Shown here: piece by piece, positions 39,941 to 50,147 of the stretch
Layout: the number at the start of each line of letters is the position of its first letter
Numbering within the stretch: the first letter of the stretch is position 1
From: Sipunculus nudus
Taxonomy: Eukaryota > Annelida > Sipuncula > Golfingiida > Sipunculidae
Length of the DNA stretch: 64,000 nucleotides
Assembly: GCA_026874595.1 (NCBI GenBank)
Contig: CM049310.1
Location: forward strand, 53,943,058-54,007,057
Direction: 5' to 3'
Program-made: the position numbers and the translations under genes
Notes under the pieces: generated by a model
What the model was told of the DNA's origin: nothing
The model's database searches: none
The model's input: the letters and a program-made list of their open reading frames with translations, nothing else

Positions 39941-40418
39941 AGTGCCATAATTTGGAGCAGAACTAGAGAAAAATATGAATCCATATTCAGACAACTGTCG
40001 GCGATGTTGGCCCGTCCCTTGAAAAAGGCCGAGCCCTACCAATTGTGGACAGTTCGCGGTATGTAGTTGCTGATCCAACCATCCTTGCAATACAAACCAG
40101 AACCCAGATATCGTGTGCACGAAATATCTAAAAAGTCAAAGTGACGATTTAAATGGTCTTACTGATCTCATAAAATATCACTTAAAAAAATGAACACCTG
40201 CCATTTCGACATGAGCTCTCACTTTCGTGTTATTAACACGAGTAAATCAGATATTTCGCGACATAGTTGCAAAAACCTTAAGTACATTTTCGAATTCTGC
40301 CAAACCATAAATAATGACCTGTTCCACGCCTATTAAATAAACCCAGACCCCAGTAGGTAGCAGACCAATTAAGCACTGCATTCAAAATATGTAAAGATTT
40401 TAATCATTACAAGTGTCG
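39941..40418. repeat. interspersed repeat family 3, copy 1
   Basis: Collinear with 57231-57725. Shared blocks include ATTTGGAGCA, ATGAA-CCATATTCAGA, GTCAAAGTGACGATT, CAGATATTTCGC, CTGTTCCACGC and CCCAGACCCC. The two copies have about the same length and orientation, so this is a dispersed element of about 480-495 bp. It has no protein coding capacity and no clear terminal repeats. Confidence 0.75.
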
Positions 40419-40504
40419 AATAATATTTCTGCAGAAAGCCCATATTTATTTTTACAGCACTGGATGTTCCATTAAACTGACCAACATGGTTATTGTGTTG
40501 TCTA

Positions 40505-40660
40505 GAACATTTTATTAAAACGGATCTCTCGTAACGAAGTTCCGGTACAACACGCATGTGCTGTCCGGTCATGCTTCTAAGTTTTAGTATCGGAAGAGCA
40601 TGACCGATGGCGCCACAGGTCAGTCTCATCTTGAGCTATCATTTTATAAGATACTGCACT
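40505..40660 (-). repeat. LTR-like segment of a Ty3/gypsy element
   Basis: Matches 49286-49440 on the same strand, including GGCGCCA, CGGACAGC/CGGACGGC and TCCGTTTTAATAAAATGTTC. The AATAAA on the minus strand is consistent with an LTR polyadenylation signal. It lies downstream (minus orientation) of an RT/RNase H remnant, as a 3' LTR would. Exact termini and the flanking 5-bp duplication are not resolved. Confidence 0.5.
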
Positions 40661-40869
40661 CATCCCTTCCTTTAGGAGAGAATAAAAAAAAGAGTCCATC
40701 AAATATCTTGACATTCAGTACTTATTGAAGTGAATATTGAATTAAATCCGCCTTATTTCTAAGTCAGCATGTATGAGTCAGCATTATACATGCTGCAACT
40801 GAAGGAAACACATCTACAAAGATCATCTGTTGCTTGATTGGTATCAAACTTATTTAATGTCCGTTCATC

Positions 40870-41560
40870 TTACAGGCTTTGTTTAAGATAGGCCAATGCC
40901 AAGTCCTGTTCGCCTCCCAATTCAAAGGCAGCGTTATTACGATTTAACTAGCGGATCGGTTCGTTTAAGCTTGCCAGGTGAGGGATAAAGCGGGCACATT
41001 GGTTCACCATGCCTAGCACACTTCATACTTCAGAGACGTTTTTTGGAGCCTGTAACTCTTTAACTGCTACAACCTCAGCAGCGCCTGGTGATATCCCTTT
41101 GGCGCTAAACTGTAGCCCAAAGAATTTAACTTGCGTCTGGTTGAACTTGTTTTTGAAGCAATTCACTGTTAACCCCGCCTGATTTAGCGCAAATAAAGTG
41201 TCAATGAGTACCTTGTCATGCATTTACCGAGCCTTATCACCTTTCCAATAAACGAGAATGTCATCACCGACGTTTCTGGCGTAGGTATACCTTGCACGAT
41301 GTTGCAAATGTTCAATGAAAATTTCAGAAGGATTGGAAGACTACAAAAGAGTCTCTCATACCTGTACAAACCCCGATCCATCGAGAAAATTGTGATGTAC
41401 TTTGACTATGGATGCAATTATATTTGGTGATACCCTGCTTTAAGGTCGATCTTACTAATACAAACGCCCCGTTCAGGTCACTTATAAGCTCTTCAGTTGT
41501 CGGCAAAGGTGGAATAATAGACAATTTGATACAAAAAATCAAAGATCTGAACAACTAATG
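40870..41560 (-). pseudogene. Ty3/gypsy reverse transcriptase-RNase H remnant
   Basis: On the minus strand, recognisable RT blocks appear in order across several frames. They are PLPTTEELISDLNGA, then the metal-binding DDILVYW block near 41265, then a GLTVNCFKNKFNQTQVKFFG segment with the LG-FS-GI pattern. NVSEV, a stop, then SVLGMVNQCARFIPHLA and the start of RNase H follow. A TGA interrupts the connection region near 41025 and at least three frameshifts or stops separate the blocks, so the copy is inactive. Similarity is to the Ty3/gypsy class seen widely in molluscs (family knowledge). Confidence 0.8.
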
Positions 41561-42180
41561 CATTGATCACCATGATTCTTTGCATGGATGTTGATCATGG
41601 ATTTTTTCATCAGTTTGTGCGGACTGGTGGTGCCACCCTAAAATTTTCTATTTTTAGCTTAGCTGAATCTAAGTCATCTTAGCTATAGCGATCACTCTTT
41701 GTTCGTCGACCGTCCATCTGTCCATCTGTCTGTTAACGAGGCACAAATCGTAACCGCTGGACCTAGAATTTTCTCACTTGACATCCTGGAAGGGCCATGA
41801 AAAGTCTCCAAGGATACCCGAAATTAGGTCTTGTTACCCATATCCTCCAAGTCATGGTGCTCCCAAGTACTCAACAGAATAATGCAAAATTTGGTATAAA
41901 AGCTCAATTATCTGAACAACAAAACCCATCAATCACCATCATTCTATGCATGCATATTGATCATGGATCGTTCCGTCATTTCCTGCAGACTGGTGGTGCG
42001 ACCTGCCTATTTTCGATTTTTAAGGCATTTTTTCCCTTTATGTTTAAGATCTTTACAGATGTGGTTATCTGTTAACAAGGCACAAATCGTAACCATTGGA
42101 CCTAGAATCTTCCAATTTGAAATCCAGGGAGGTCCATTAAAATATCCTTGCAAACTTGAAATTTTAGGTGTCTATAGCTC
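41525..42180. repeat. tandem pair of repeat units, about 340-370-bp period
   Basis: GCACAAATCGTAACC followed by TGGACCTAGAAT occurs at 41741 and 42080. The blocks preceding it (ATCACCAT-ATTCT-TGCATG and TTGATCATGGAT) recur in the same order. Units of this type are common in mollusc repeats (family knowledge). Confidence 0.65.
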
Positions 42181-42380
42181 ATATTTTCTTACTTATGCGA
42201 GATTCTTCAGGAATGGGTGAATGGATTGTCATAAAATATGGTGTGCTTATGCGTCTTATTGAACTTAACCTAATATTCATGAATGATGATGCCACCTACA
42301 TTATAATAATTAGTTCCCTATTCAAGGACATATTGTCAACATCTCAGTCGGCTGAGCGTCATGACCCATGGGTTATTTGT
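41651..42380 (+). mobile_element. mollusc-type non-autonomous repeat, short copy
   Basis: It begins TTTTTAGCTTAGCTGA, passes a GTTCGTCGACCGTCCATCTGT tract and ends GGCTGAGCGTCATGACCCATGGG. The same beginning and end frame the longer insertion at 52838-54492. It has no coding capacity. The interior here includes the two tandem units described separately. Confidence 0.5.
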
Positions 42381-43401
42381 TCAAGTTCCTTGTTAACTTT
42401 TTCTCTTAAATAAAAGGAGGTCCATAGCGCTGTGCAACGGTTTCACGGATGTGTCTATATTGTATGTAATTTTACCCGAGTGTCATTTAATTTTCCGATG
42501 CCTTTAAACAGATTAAGACAGCGTTCTTGTACACCACTTGGTTCTTTGACACTGTTACTTAGTTTGACGAATCCCAGCTCTGTAACTGTAACCAAACAGT
42601 GTCCCATGGGCACCTGGAACAGCATAAAACGTGTCCACTTTGATGTGTTTCCTACTCTCTCTATAGGAAGGTAACAACTTCCTGGTAACTGTAAAGGTTT
42701 GCCCCACCATATAGACAAAGGTGTTTGCGTGAAGCTTTTGACAGCTGTGGACGGCCTAACTTGTTGTACAAGACTTCATTAAGAAGGTAAGCAGTACTTA
42801 GCCTCTCCTACAGGCTCCGATTGAGCCTGTGGATGGGGAATTAAAGGCTTTCGCTGATTGGCCAGATTTACTCAATTTTCTCATTGGCCAATCCCGGGAA
42901 AGCCCCTGCTTGGCTCTGTCAATAAACAAGCGCACATGGTGCTGGCTGTCAGCTGACGAGTACTTCATCGGGATCTTTTTTTCTATCGGGCTTCATGATG
43001 AAGGAACAATAGACACTTATTGTAAATACAACTGCTAATTATTACGGAAGCATAATGTCAGTTTTATGGGCAAAGGACACGAAGTGGGATATGCATACAT
43101 GTCAAACCTAAGGCTATACAGGAGGTCGATGTGCCCCTCAGCTCAAAGCTTGTCGTCAGGGTAAGTCTTGATGTGTTTTTTTTTTTTGAAAACTGCCCAT
43201 TGCCTGAGGTTTGTAAAAAATTTGTGGGACAACATTCTCCCAAAACCAAGCACTTAGAAAGAGCAAAATTTATCATATTTTACCCCAAATCATATTAGAT
43301 TTCAAGCATAATCCTTTTTTTATATTATACCTGTATATATTTTTTATAGTGTCATGTTCTTTATAAATATATTCAACGGTTGTTACTTTACTGGGCCTTA
43401 G

Positions 43402-43405
<4 letters not shown>
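42381..43405. other. intergenic, nothing recognised
   Basis: Open frames on both strands at 42432-42718 overlap each other and neither has a motif. The 42829-43038 frame likewise has no support. Confidence 0.4.
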
Positions 43406-43471
<66 letters not shown>

Positions 43472-43571
43472 CATGTATGTATGTATCCCAGTATATATTC
43501 TGTTGGTTAAAAAGTGTCATGCTGCAACAGGATGAATGTATAATTTCATTATATGACCTGGTGCACATTCA

Positions 43572-43626
<55 letters not shown>

Positions 43627-43729
43627 CATGTATGTATGTATCCCAGTATATATTCTGTTGGTTAAAAAGTGTCATGCTGCAACAGGATGAATGTATAATT
43701 TCATTATATGACCTGGTGCACATTCAGCA
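43406..43729. repeat. identical 106-bp tandem copies, each led by (AT)n
   Basis: Two copies of a 106-bp unit (43469-43574 and 43624-43729) are identical base for base. Each is preceded by an (AT)n tract (43406-43468 and 43575-43623), giving a 155-bp period. The identity implies a very recent duplication or an assembly slip within the AT tract. Confidence 0.9.
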
Positions 43730-46319
43730 CAAAGATTCATATATTTTAACTAATATGTCATACATTGTGTAATATACATTCAAAGTATCATGCCATAACC
43801 TTATAACAAATTATTCAAAATTAAAATATATATTTGTCATATAAATATGTGCAGTACTTCTGATTTATCTGATTTATTCTGAGGGTGTTTGATAGATAAA
43901 TATACTTGAATAAAAATGAAGACATGTTACTTTAAAAGACAAATGATGGAACTTGTTTGCAGCAAATAAAATTAATTGACAAAGTTTGAGTTTGCCCAAC
44001 TGTGTTTTATGAAGGGGGAGACCTTTGTTTAAGGTTAAATTGGATTTTCAGTGGTTAAAAAAAGTCAAACAGATGCCGGTTGTCACTGGTCCACTATGAA
44101 TAACATTTTAACTCAGGGACAAGTCTGAGGACCAAAAGTGTGAGTCATAGATATCTTAAAAGGATAATCTGTCTTAAATTTTAATGTGAAAAGATATGGC
44201 ATTAATGCTCGCAGTTCAGTTACATCTTTGTAAAAAATACCAGCTACCCTGTGTATTAATAGCTTGTGTGTATTTGATCATCTCCAGTTGGATATAGAGG
44301 TGTGCTAAGATATGGAATGTTGCACTGCAGTTTAACATGTATAGGCATAATGTCATCGATTAAAGGCTATAATGCTAAAGATTTATTAGCATGTGCTTGA
44401 TAAAATTGCATTCACTGTTGCATCATTTCTGTTTATTATTTTTGGTCAGATATGTTTCTTGATGGGAAATGCAATATATTAGCAATGTTTATTATATATG
44501 TTCAGTATTAAAGATCAGTTGAGGTTCAACCTAGTGTCAGTACCTTTCATTGCTTCCATTAACATTTGTCCACATGTTCTCTCTCACATATGACTATCAG
44601 TATATATAAGGGCTGCATGTAACAATGCATCAAATAATTCACTGAATCAAAGCCAGTCAACCAGCATTGAAAGGCTCACTTAATTTAATTTATTGCATTC
44701 ACAGTAATATCCATGTCTTTTTGATAGTTTTGATCTCTAGGTGATACCTAAGGATATAAAATATACATATACATGGTGTAGTGGGGATTATTGTTTGAAA
44801 AGGAAAGTCACCTGACACTCCATATTTGATTTATGGACAATAAGCAGTAGTACATTCAGGGTTGCTATTTGACCAAGGTAAATCCTATTTTACCCAATCC
44901 AGTGGGTAAAACCTGGGTTAAAAGTATTTTATCCAGGATTAACCATTATGTACTCCAGAGTTTTGCCCAGCATATTAAAATATTTTTTTAAAGATTAGCT
45001 TCTTTTGAATTGGTCAAAAGAAGTTAAGCACACATTTTGTGAACATAGGTAGCTAGGCCAAGTGGCTCTGACCACATCATCCCTGTCTAAAGGAAGCTAT
45101 TTACACCCATTTGCAACTTGCACTTTAACTAATGTTGGGTTGCATGTACAAAGCACATCACTCTGAATAATAGAAATTAGTGGTAAAACCAATTCTGAGG
45201 AATACCTTGTTAAAACTGTTTAACTCAAACTGGGTTTTATTTTGCAACTGACATGCTCCCATATATAGCAGGGTACATCTCAACAGCTGATCACTATATT
45301 ATGTTCAGCTGTAAATAAAGAACATGATGTTGTACTACTAGTAATTCTGGGACTGGTGCAGTTCTAAAATTTAAAGTTTTAGATCCAGTAAGATACTGAA
45401 GAAGCACCCTTATGTCCATGACAAAATAAAGCCCACTGTCTCTATAGGGGTGTATGCTTAGGGGTAGATTGGATGAAAAATAGGTGAATACATGCTCCGT
45501 GTTAGTCTATGTGATTCATATATTAAGGTATAGGTCTGCTGCATTAATAAATTACTTGCATTTTTGGAGGTGAAAGTTAAAGCAGAAACCTATAAACCTT
45601 GATTTGCACACTAATAAATTTTCAATGTGGATTTCATGTGAAAAAAAAAATCAAATTCCTACTTCACCCACAACATGTGGAAATAAAAAGTCCTGTATTT
45701 TTGTAGGAAAAAAGCAATTAAGATCACTTTACATAAAGGAGAAAATTGTTTAAGGACAGCATTTACATGGTGCCAATTATGTGTATATGACTGTAAATTT
45801 GAACGAGACCGTGGTCAAATACTATGCATGCAGACACATAGACATATGATCATTCTATTCATGTCATGTGAATAACTACATTGTATTTAGATATCTATAT
45901 AATGTTAATACATATAACAAATCCTTAATAAAACATGGATACAAGCACAGATCTTCTTCTATGGTAAAATATATACTTATGAAAGTCCACAAGGTCCAAC
46001 AAAAATACTAATTCAAATATAGGAAATCAAAGTAAAGGAGATACTAATAATAAAGACCAGACTTGCTTAAAAACAAAGAGTCCATACCAGGTCTATGTAA
46101 CTTTACATTATATTTCACACAAGTTTGTGCTTTAACCATAAAAACATAAGTTTTTTTTTTCTCAAATCAAGCACCTGATATAAAGTAATAAGTAGATAAG
46201 CTGACACATGCCAGGCTGTTGCCTTAGATCTGACTGCTTCAGTCTTGTGTAATTCTGTATTCTTTTGATATATACTGAAAAGTTGATCTTAAAGGAAAGA
46301 TGATTTGCATTTCCTACCA
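43730..46319. other. intergenic, nothing recognised
   Basis: AT-rich stretch, nearly without long open frames. No RNA gene, repeat family or regulatory site could be defended. Confidence 0.5.
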
Positions 46320-46985
46320 TGAGGGTTCATGGTCCAGTGATGTAGTTGAGTCCACCCCATCCAAGTCCAAGTGCAAGTCAGAGTCCAGGTCACTCGAGTC
46401 CAATTCCAAATCTGAGTCCTTAAGGTTTACGTCCAAGTCCACCTTCTTCAAGTCTGAGTCATTTGGTACATGCAGAGTCCAAGTTTGACACAAATTTTCT
46501 TATTAAAAGAACTTGGAAAAGGATATTTGAGATAATCATGCAAATTTATTAATTTTCAAGTGTGCTTTATTTAAATGTTTAATTAGATTTAACTCCTGAT
46601 ACAGAGCTAAATCTTGGTATGTTTTGTCTTATTTTTTTATAATATTCAATTAGTAGGTAACCCATGTGCACAATCTGAAGATAATATGTGAGTTTTCTTT
46701 TTTATTGGACTCAACAGTCAAAATAAGGTCCCGAGGCCTGTTAAAAGGGGGATCCAGGCCACAAAATGTTGTCTGAAACCCTGAAAAAAGGTTGCAGCAT
46801 ATGACCTCAGGACCCCCCTCAATCCGCTTCTGCTTGAGATGGACTCTGGCTGATTTCTTGAGTCCTTATACCTGCGAGTCTAAATAGATGTCCAAGTTCA
46901 GGACCCTAGCGTCCAAGTCAGAGTCCTTAAAAAGTGAACTTGAGTCTGAACTAGAGTCCAAGTCCAGACTGGAATTCTACAACAC
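46320..46985. repeat. degenerate GAGTCCAAGTCC-type repeat, two clusters
   Basis: Clusters at 46345-46482 and 46850-46975 are made of many variants of GAGTCC, AAGTCC, GAGTCT and CAAGTCCA in irregular spacing. The Ser/Lys/Glu-rich open frame at 46300-46488 simply follows from the repeat. It resembles hexamer-derived interspersed repeats rather than coding sequence. Confidence 0.6.
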
Positions 46986-48234
46986 TGCCATGTTCTGCCA
47001 GCAGATTTATTAAAACTCATTCAGAGTTTAAGACCGTTCATTCTGTAAGAGATGATATTAAAGTTCAAATGCATTACAGAACATAAATAGGATATGGTTA
47101 TATTGTATGATTATCATGTCTTGTTAAAAATAGGGATATCAATAGAATGTATTCATGAAATGCTTGCAATGATAAAACAATGAAATAAATCTGGGAAAGT
47201 TTATTTATGAATTCAGCATGACTATAACATAACAGGGTTTTCTCTGATTCAATGGGTTTTATTAATAAACACATGCTATTTGTTGAACATAATGCTTATA
47301 TATTGGGTCATACTGATTATTGCTGATTGCATGTATCTTTATATCAGAAGGTGAAAAAGCATATATACTATCTATGATTGAACTGCATTATTTTTATATT
47401 TTCAGTTAATGTATTGTTTTAATGAATTTGTCTTTAAACATTTAAGGTAATCAGGATGTTACACATGTCACATTTAGCAGTAAAGGAACCACATTTGAAT
47501 AATAATTTGTTGTTAAAATACATAAAAATTTAATCCAGTGCAAAAATAAAAACTAAATGAAAATCATAATTAATATTTTGTTGTATCTAAATATCACATA
47601 ATAATATATGTTCATTCGGCTCAAAACTTTGGCATTTTCTCACATGCCTACATTTGTGTAACCCCCCCCCCCCCCACACACACACACACACACGCGCACA
47701 CACCAACCAAAGAAAAGGGGGCGTGGCACTAAGAAAACTTTCTTGGAAGAAAAACTTTGGCAGTACAGGTTTAATGCTAGCCCACTGATTATATGGTACT
47801 ATTTAAACAGTTTTATTTATGGTCGTACTTTGATATTTTATTTATTAATTGATAACAGTCTGGCACACGAAGCATGCAGGCAAAACGTACACACATGGAC
47901 TTGAGCGATATCAGGAAGTGCAACGTTTAAAACAGTATGTCATCATGAATGCACATGTGGTACCCTTATGAGTGATACTTAGAAGCTGCAATAACCTGAG
48001 TATATGCCGTACGTCAATGACACAGCGTCAGTTATCCTAATTTGAGTGACTTTTGATAGCGAAAATGTGTTTCCTGCCCATGACTCGCTTGCAGCTGTAC
48101 CTGAACGGAATCGCGTACCACGCATGCGCAGCTTGAACTCATCTGAATAGATTCGGGCGGAATCCCAGGCCCAAAATGGTCTCCGTTTACAGACCCACTG
48201 GGGGCTTGCGGAGCGCCACCGTGTGTCTGTGTAA
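46986..48234. other. intergenic, C tract and (CA)n microsatellite
   Basis: No gene is supported. A C tract runs directly into (CA)n at about 47661-47704. The remainder is AT-rich spacer, becoming GC-richer after 48050 next to the retroelement remnant. Confidence 0.5.
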
Positions 48235-49288
48235 GAGACTAAGCAGTACCACTTTTGTCGATCATAACCTTTGCTGGTACATAATTGATTATTAGAGAAG
48301 CCATGGGTAGGTGAGAGTTAATAAGGTTGACTCTGTTGCTGATGCTTGGCGTCATTTATCAAACTGATATTCGTCACCGGAGTCATAAGTATCAGTGACG
48401 GTTAACTTTGTCTTGATCATTGCGCCGTTTAAGCTTGAAACACACAGATCGGAAGTGACCTTTGACCTTACAGAAGCTGCAGGTTTTGCCAATGGCGGTC
48501 TCTAGTATGTGGCCTGACAGAGCCACAACGGTTACTTGCGGCTGTCCGACTGTCATGATTTTCAGTGGGGCGTGATTTAAAAGTCTTTGGCCTGGTGTCA
48601 TAATGTCTATGTCCTGAGGCCTGAGAGACAGCGTTAACAGAAGCCTCCTGACTACTGCCTTGCTCCAACATATAGCAGCTTGCGAGTCTGCTAGCTCTAC
48701 AGTACGGCTTAACTCAAGAATGTCACTAAGTGTTCTGTCTGGTTGACGCAGTGCCCGTCGGCGCAGGTTGTTAGACCTGCAGTGTTGGGCGAGTTGGCAC
48801 AAAATCTCATGATCAATGTTTGCAAAGTTACAGTTCCGGGACAGTGAACGCAGCTCAGTCACAAATTCATACAGGGCCTAACCTGGTTTTGGACACAACT
48901 TCGAAAGTTATATATTTCCATCTTAACGTTGATTTTTTTGTTCAAAATATTTTATGAGCACATCGCATGTTTCCTGATATGACCGTAAAACATCTTGTTC
49001 ATCGACCTCGTAAATATCATGAACAATCTCACCTGCATTATGAAGAAGAAGTGCGCTACAACAGGCGCCGTTCGACGTGGTATTCAAGTTAATTGCCACA
49101 AAGAGATTTTCTAGTCTGTTAATCCATTTTTTTTCACCTCGGACTGGCGCTGGCCTTGTCCATGGCATAGTCAAAGTTTGGAAAGACGGGTAACGTACTT
49201 TCCATAATGATAAACCGGCCATACACTGCTCAAATAGCGTTAGGAAGGTTCTTAGCAACTTCGTCGCTACACATGCAATCTTGAACAT
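48235..49288 (-). pseudogene. Ty3/gypsy gag and protease remnant
   Basis: Two gag-like frames lie in the same minus-strand phase (49288-48923 and 48862-48392), separated by stops. The first carries the retrotransposon gag pattern (W-RLENLF, then ALLLHNAGE, then IYEV). The second ends with a CCHC zinc knuckle, C-X2-C-X4-H-X4-C (about 48481-48440), and a basic tail. Downstream, 48302-48240 encodes a protease-like VPAKVMID followed by KSG where DTG/DSG is expected, then a stop. The element is therefore inactive. It should begin at the LTR-like block just upstream. It could belong to the same family, or the same insertion, as the RT remnant at 40.9-41.6 kb. Confidence 0.7.
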
Positions 49289-49440
49289 TTTATTAAAACG
49301 GATCTCTTGTACCGAAGCTCCTGTACTACAGACATGCGCCGTCCGGTCTTGCTTCTGCGTTTTAGTAACGGATGGGCATGACAGATGGCGCCACCAGTCA
49401 GTCTTATCTAGAGCTGTCTGTCAATAAGATACAACAGTTA
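49286..49440 (-). repeat. LTR-like segment upstream of the gag remnant
   Basis: Similar to 40505-40660. On the minus strand it holds GGCGCCATCTGTCATGCCC, a CGGACGGCGCATG block and a late AATAAA. A primer-binding-site-like TAGCGACGAAGTTG follows at about 49270. The order LTR, primer site, gag is that of a 5' LTR. Termini are approximate. Confidence 0.5.
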
Positions 49441-49904
49441 TCCTTTGTGTGTATGGATACTCCCTGTACATTTAATACCTTATATACATTACATAGTGAA
49501 TCAATATTATTGATATTTGGATTTAATTCCAATCAGCGTTGTCTAAAAAAGAAGCCAAATGATTGTCAAAAATGAGTTAAATGTTCATGAAACAAGTTGT
49601 ATAAATTTGTAAATGTTAGGCAAAAAAAAAAATAAAATAGAGGCCAAAAAAAAATAATAAAAGGTATGGTTCTCAGGCTCCGCCCGCGTCAATTTTAACC
49701 CCCCGGATCAAACATTTGTGTTTTGATTTTCATCTTTCAAGAAGTTAAAATAATACAGTTTTGATAATTTTTCCTTTGTTATGTAGTGTTTTTACTTGAT
49801 CATATGACATCTTATCGAAACATACAAAAAAGGTAATAAAAAAAATTTATGGAAAATAATGTTGAATGAATAACTGCTATTTAAAAAAATATATATATAT
49901 AGTC
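49441..49904. other. intergenic, nothing recognised
   Basis: A-rich spacer with several A tracts (49622-49660). No supported feature. Confidence 0.5.
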
Positions 49905-50147
49905 ATAGTTAGGCTAAGACCCTTCAAAACACAGCCAAGACGCCGTCCACTCGGAACATTCCTGAAAAGCCTTGAAATACAATAATTGCGTAATTTTTTA
50001 AAACTATTGCAAGTGAACACGTATAACTTCGTACTTTCTGACGTAAGTGCCTTTTGCACTGCCCATTTATGTTTATCTTAAAATCAGCTGGCTGTTCACA
50101 TGCTCATAATTTGACGCGAGAATAATTCACGCACAACAACGTCGACC
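49905..50147 (+). promoter_or_regulatory. proximal promoter and 5' UTR of PLC copy A
   Basis: About 240 bp upstream of the copy A start codon align with the region before copy B (57765-58006). Conserved blocks include CAAAACACAGCCAAG, GGAACATTCC, TTTTGCACTGCCCAT and TTAAAATCAGCTGGCTGTTCACA. The last block, 40-75 bp before the ATG, is almost invariant. The TATA-like position reads CATTTATGTTTA here. Conservation beyond neutral flank suggests shared regulation; the transcription start is not known. Confidence 0.45.

Noticed and set aside
46300-46488. Ser/Lys/Glu-rich ORF
   Set aside because: It is produced by the GAGTCC/AAGTCC repeat, not by a gene.
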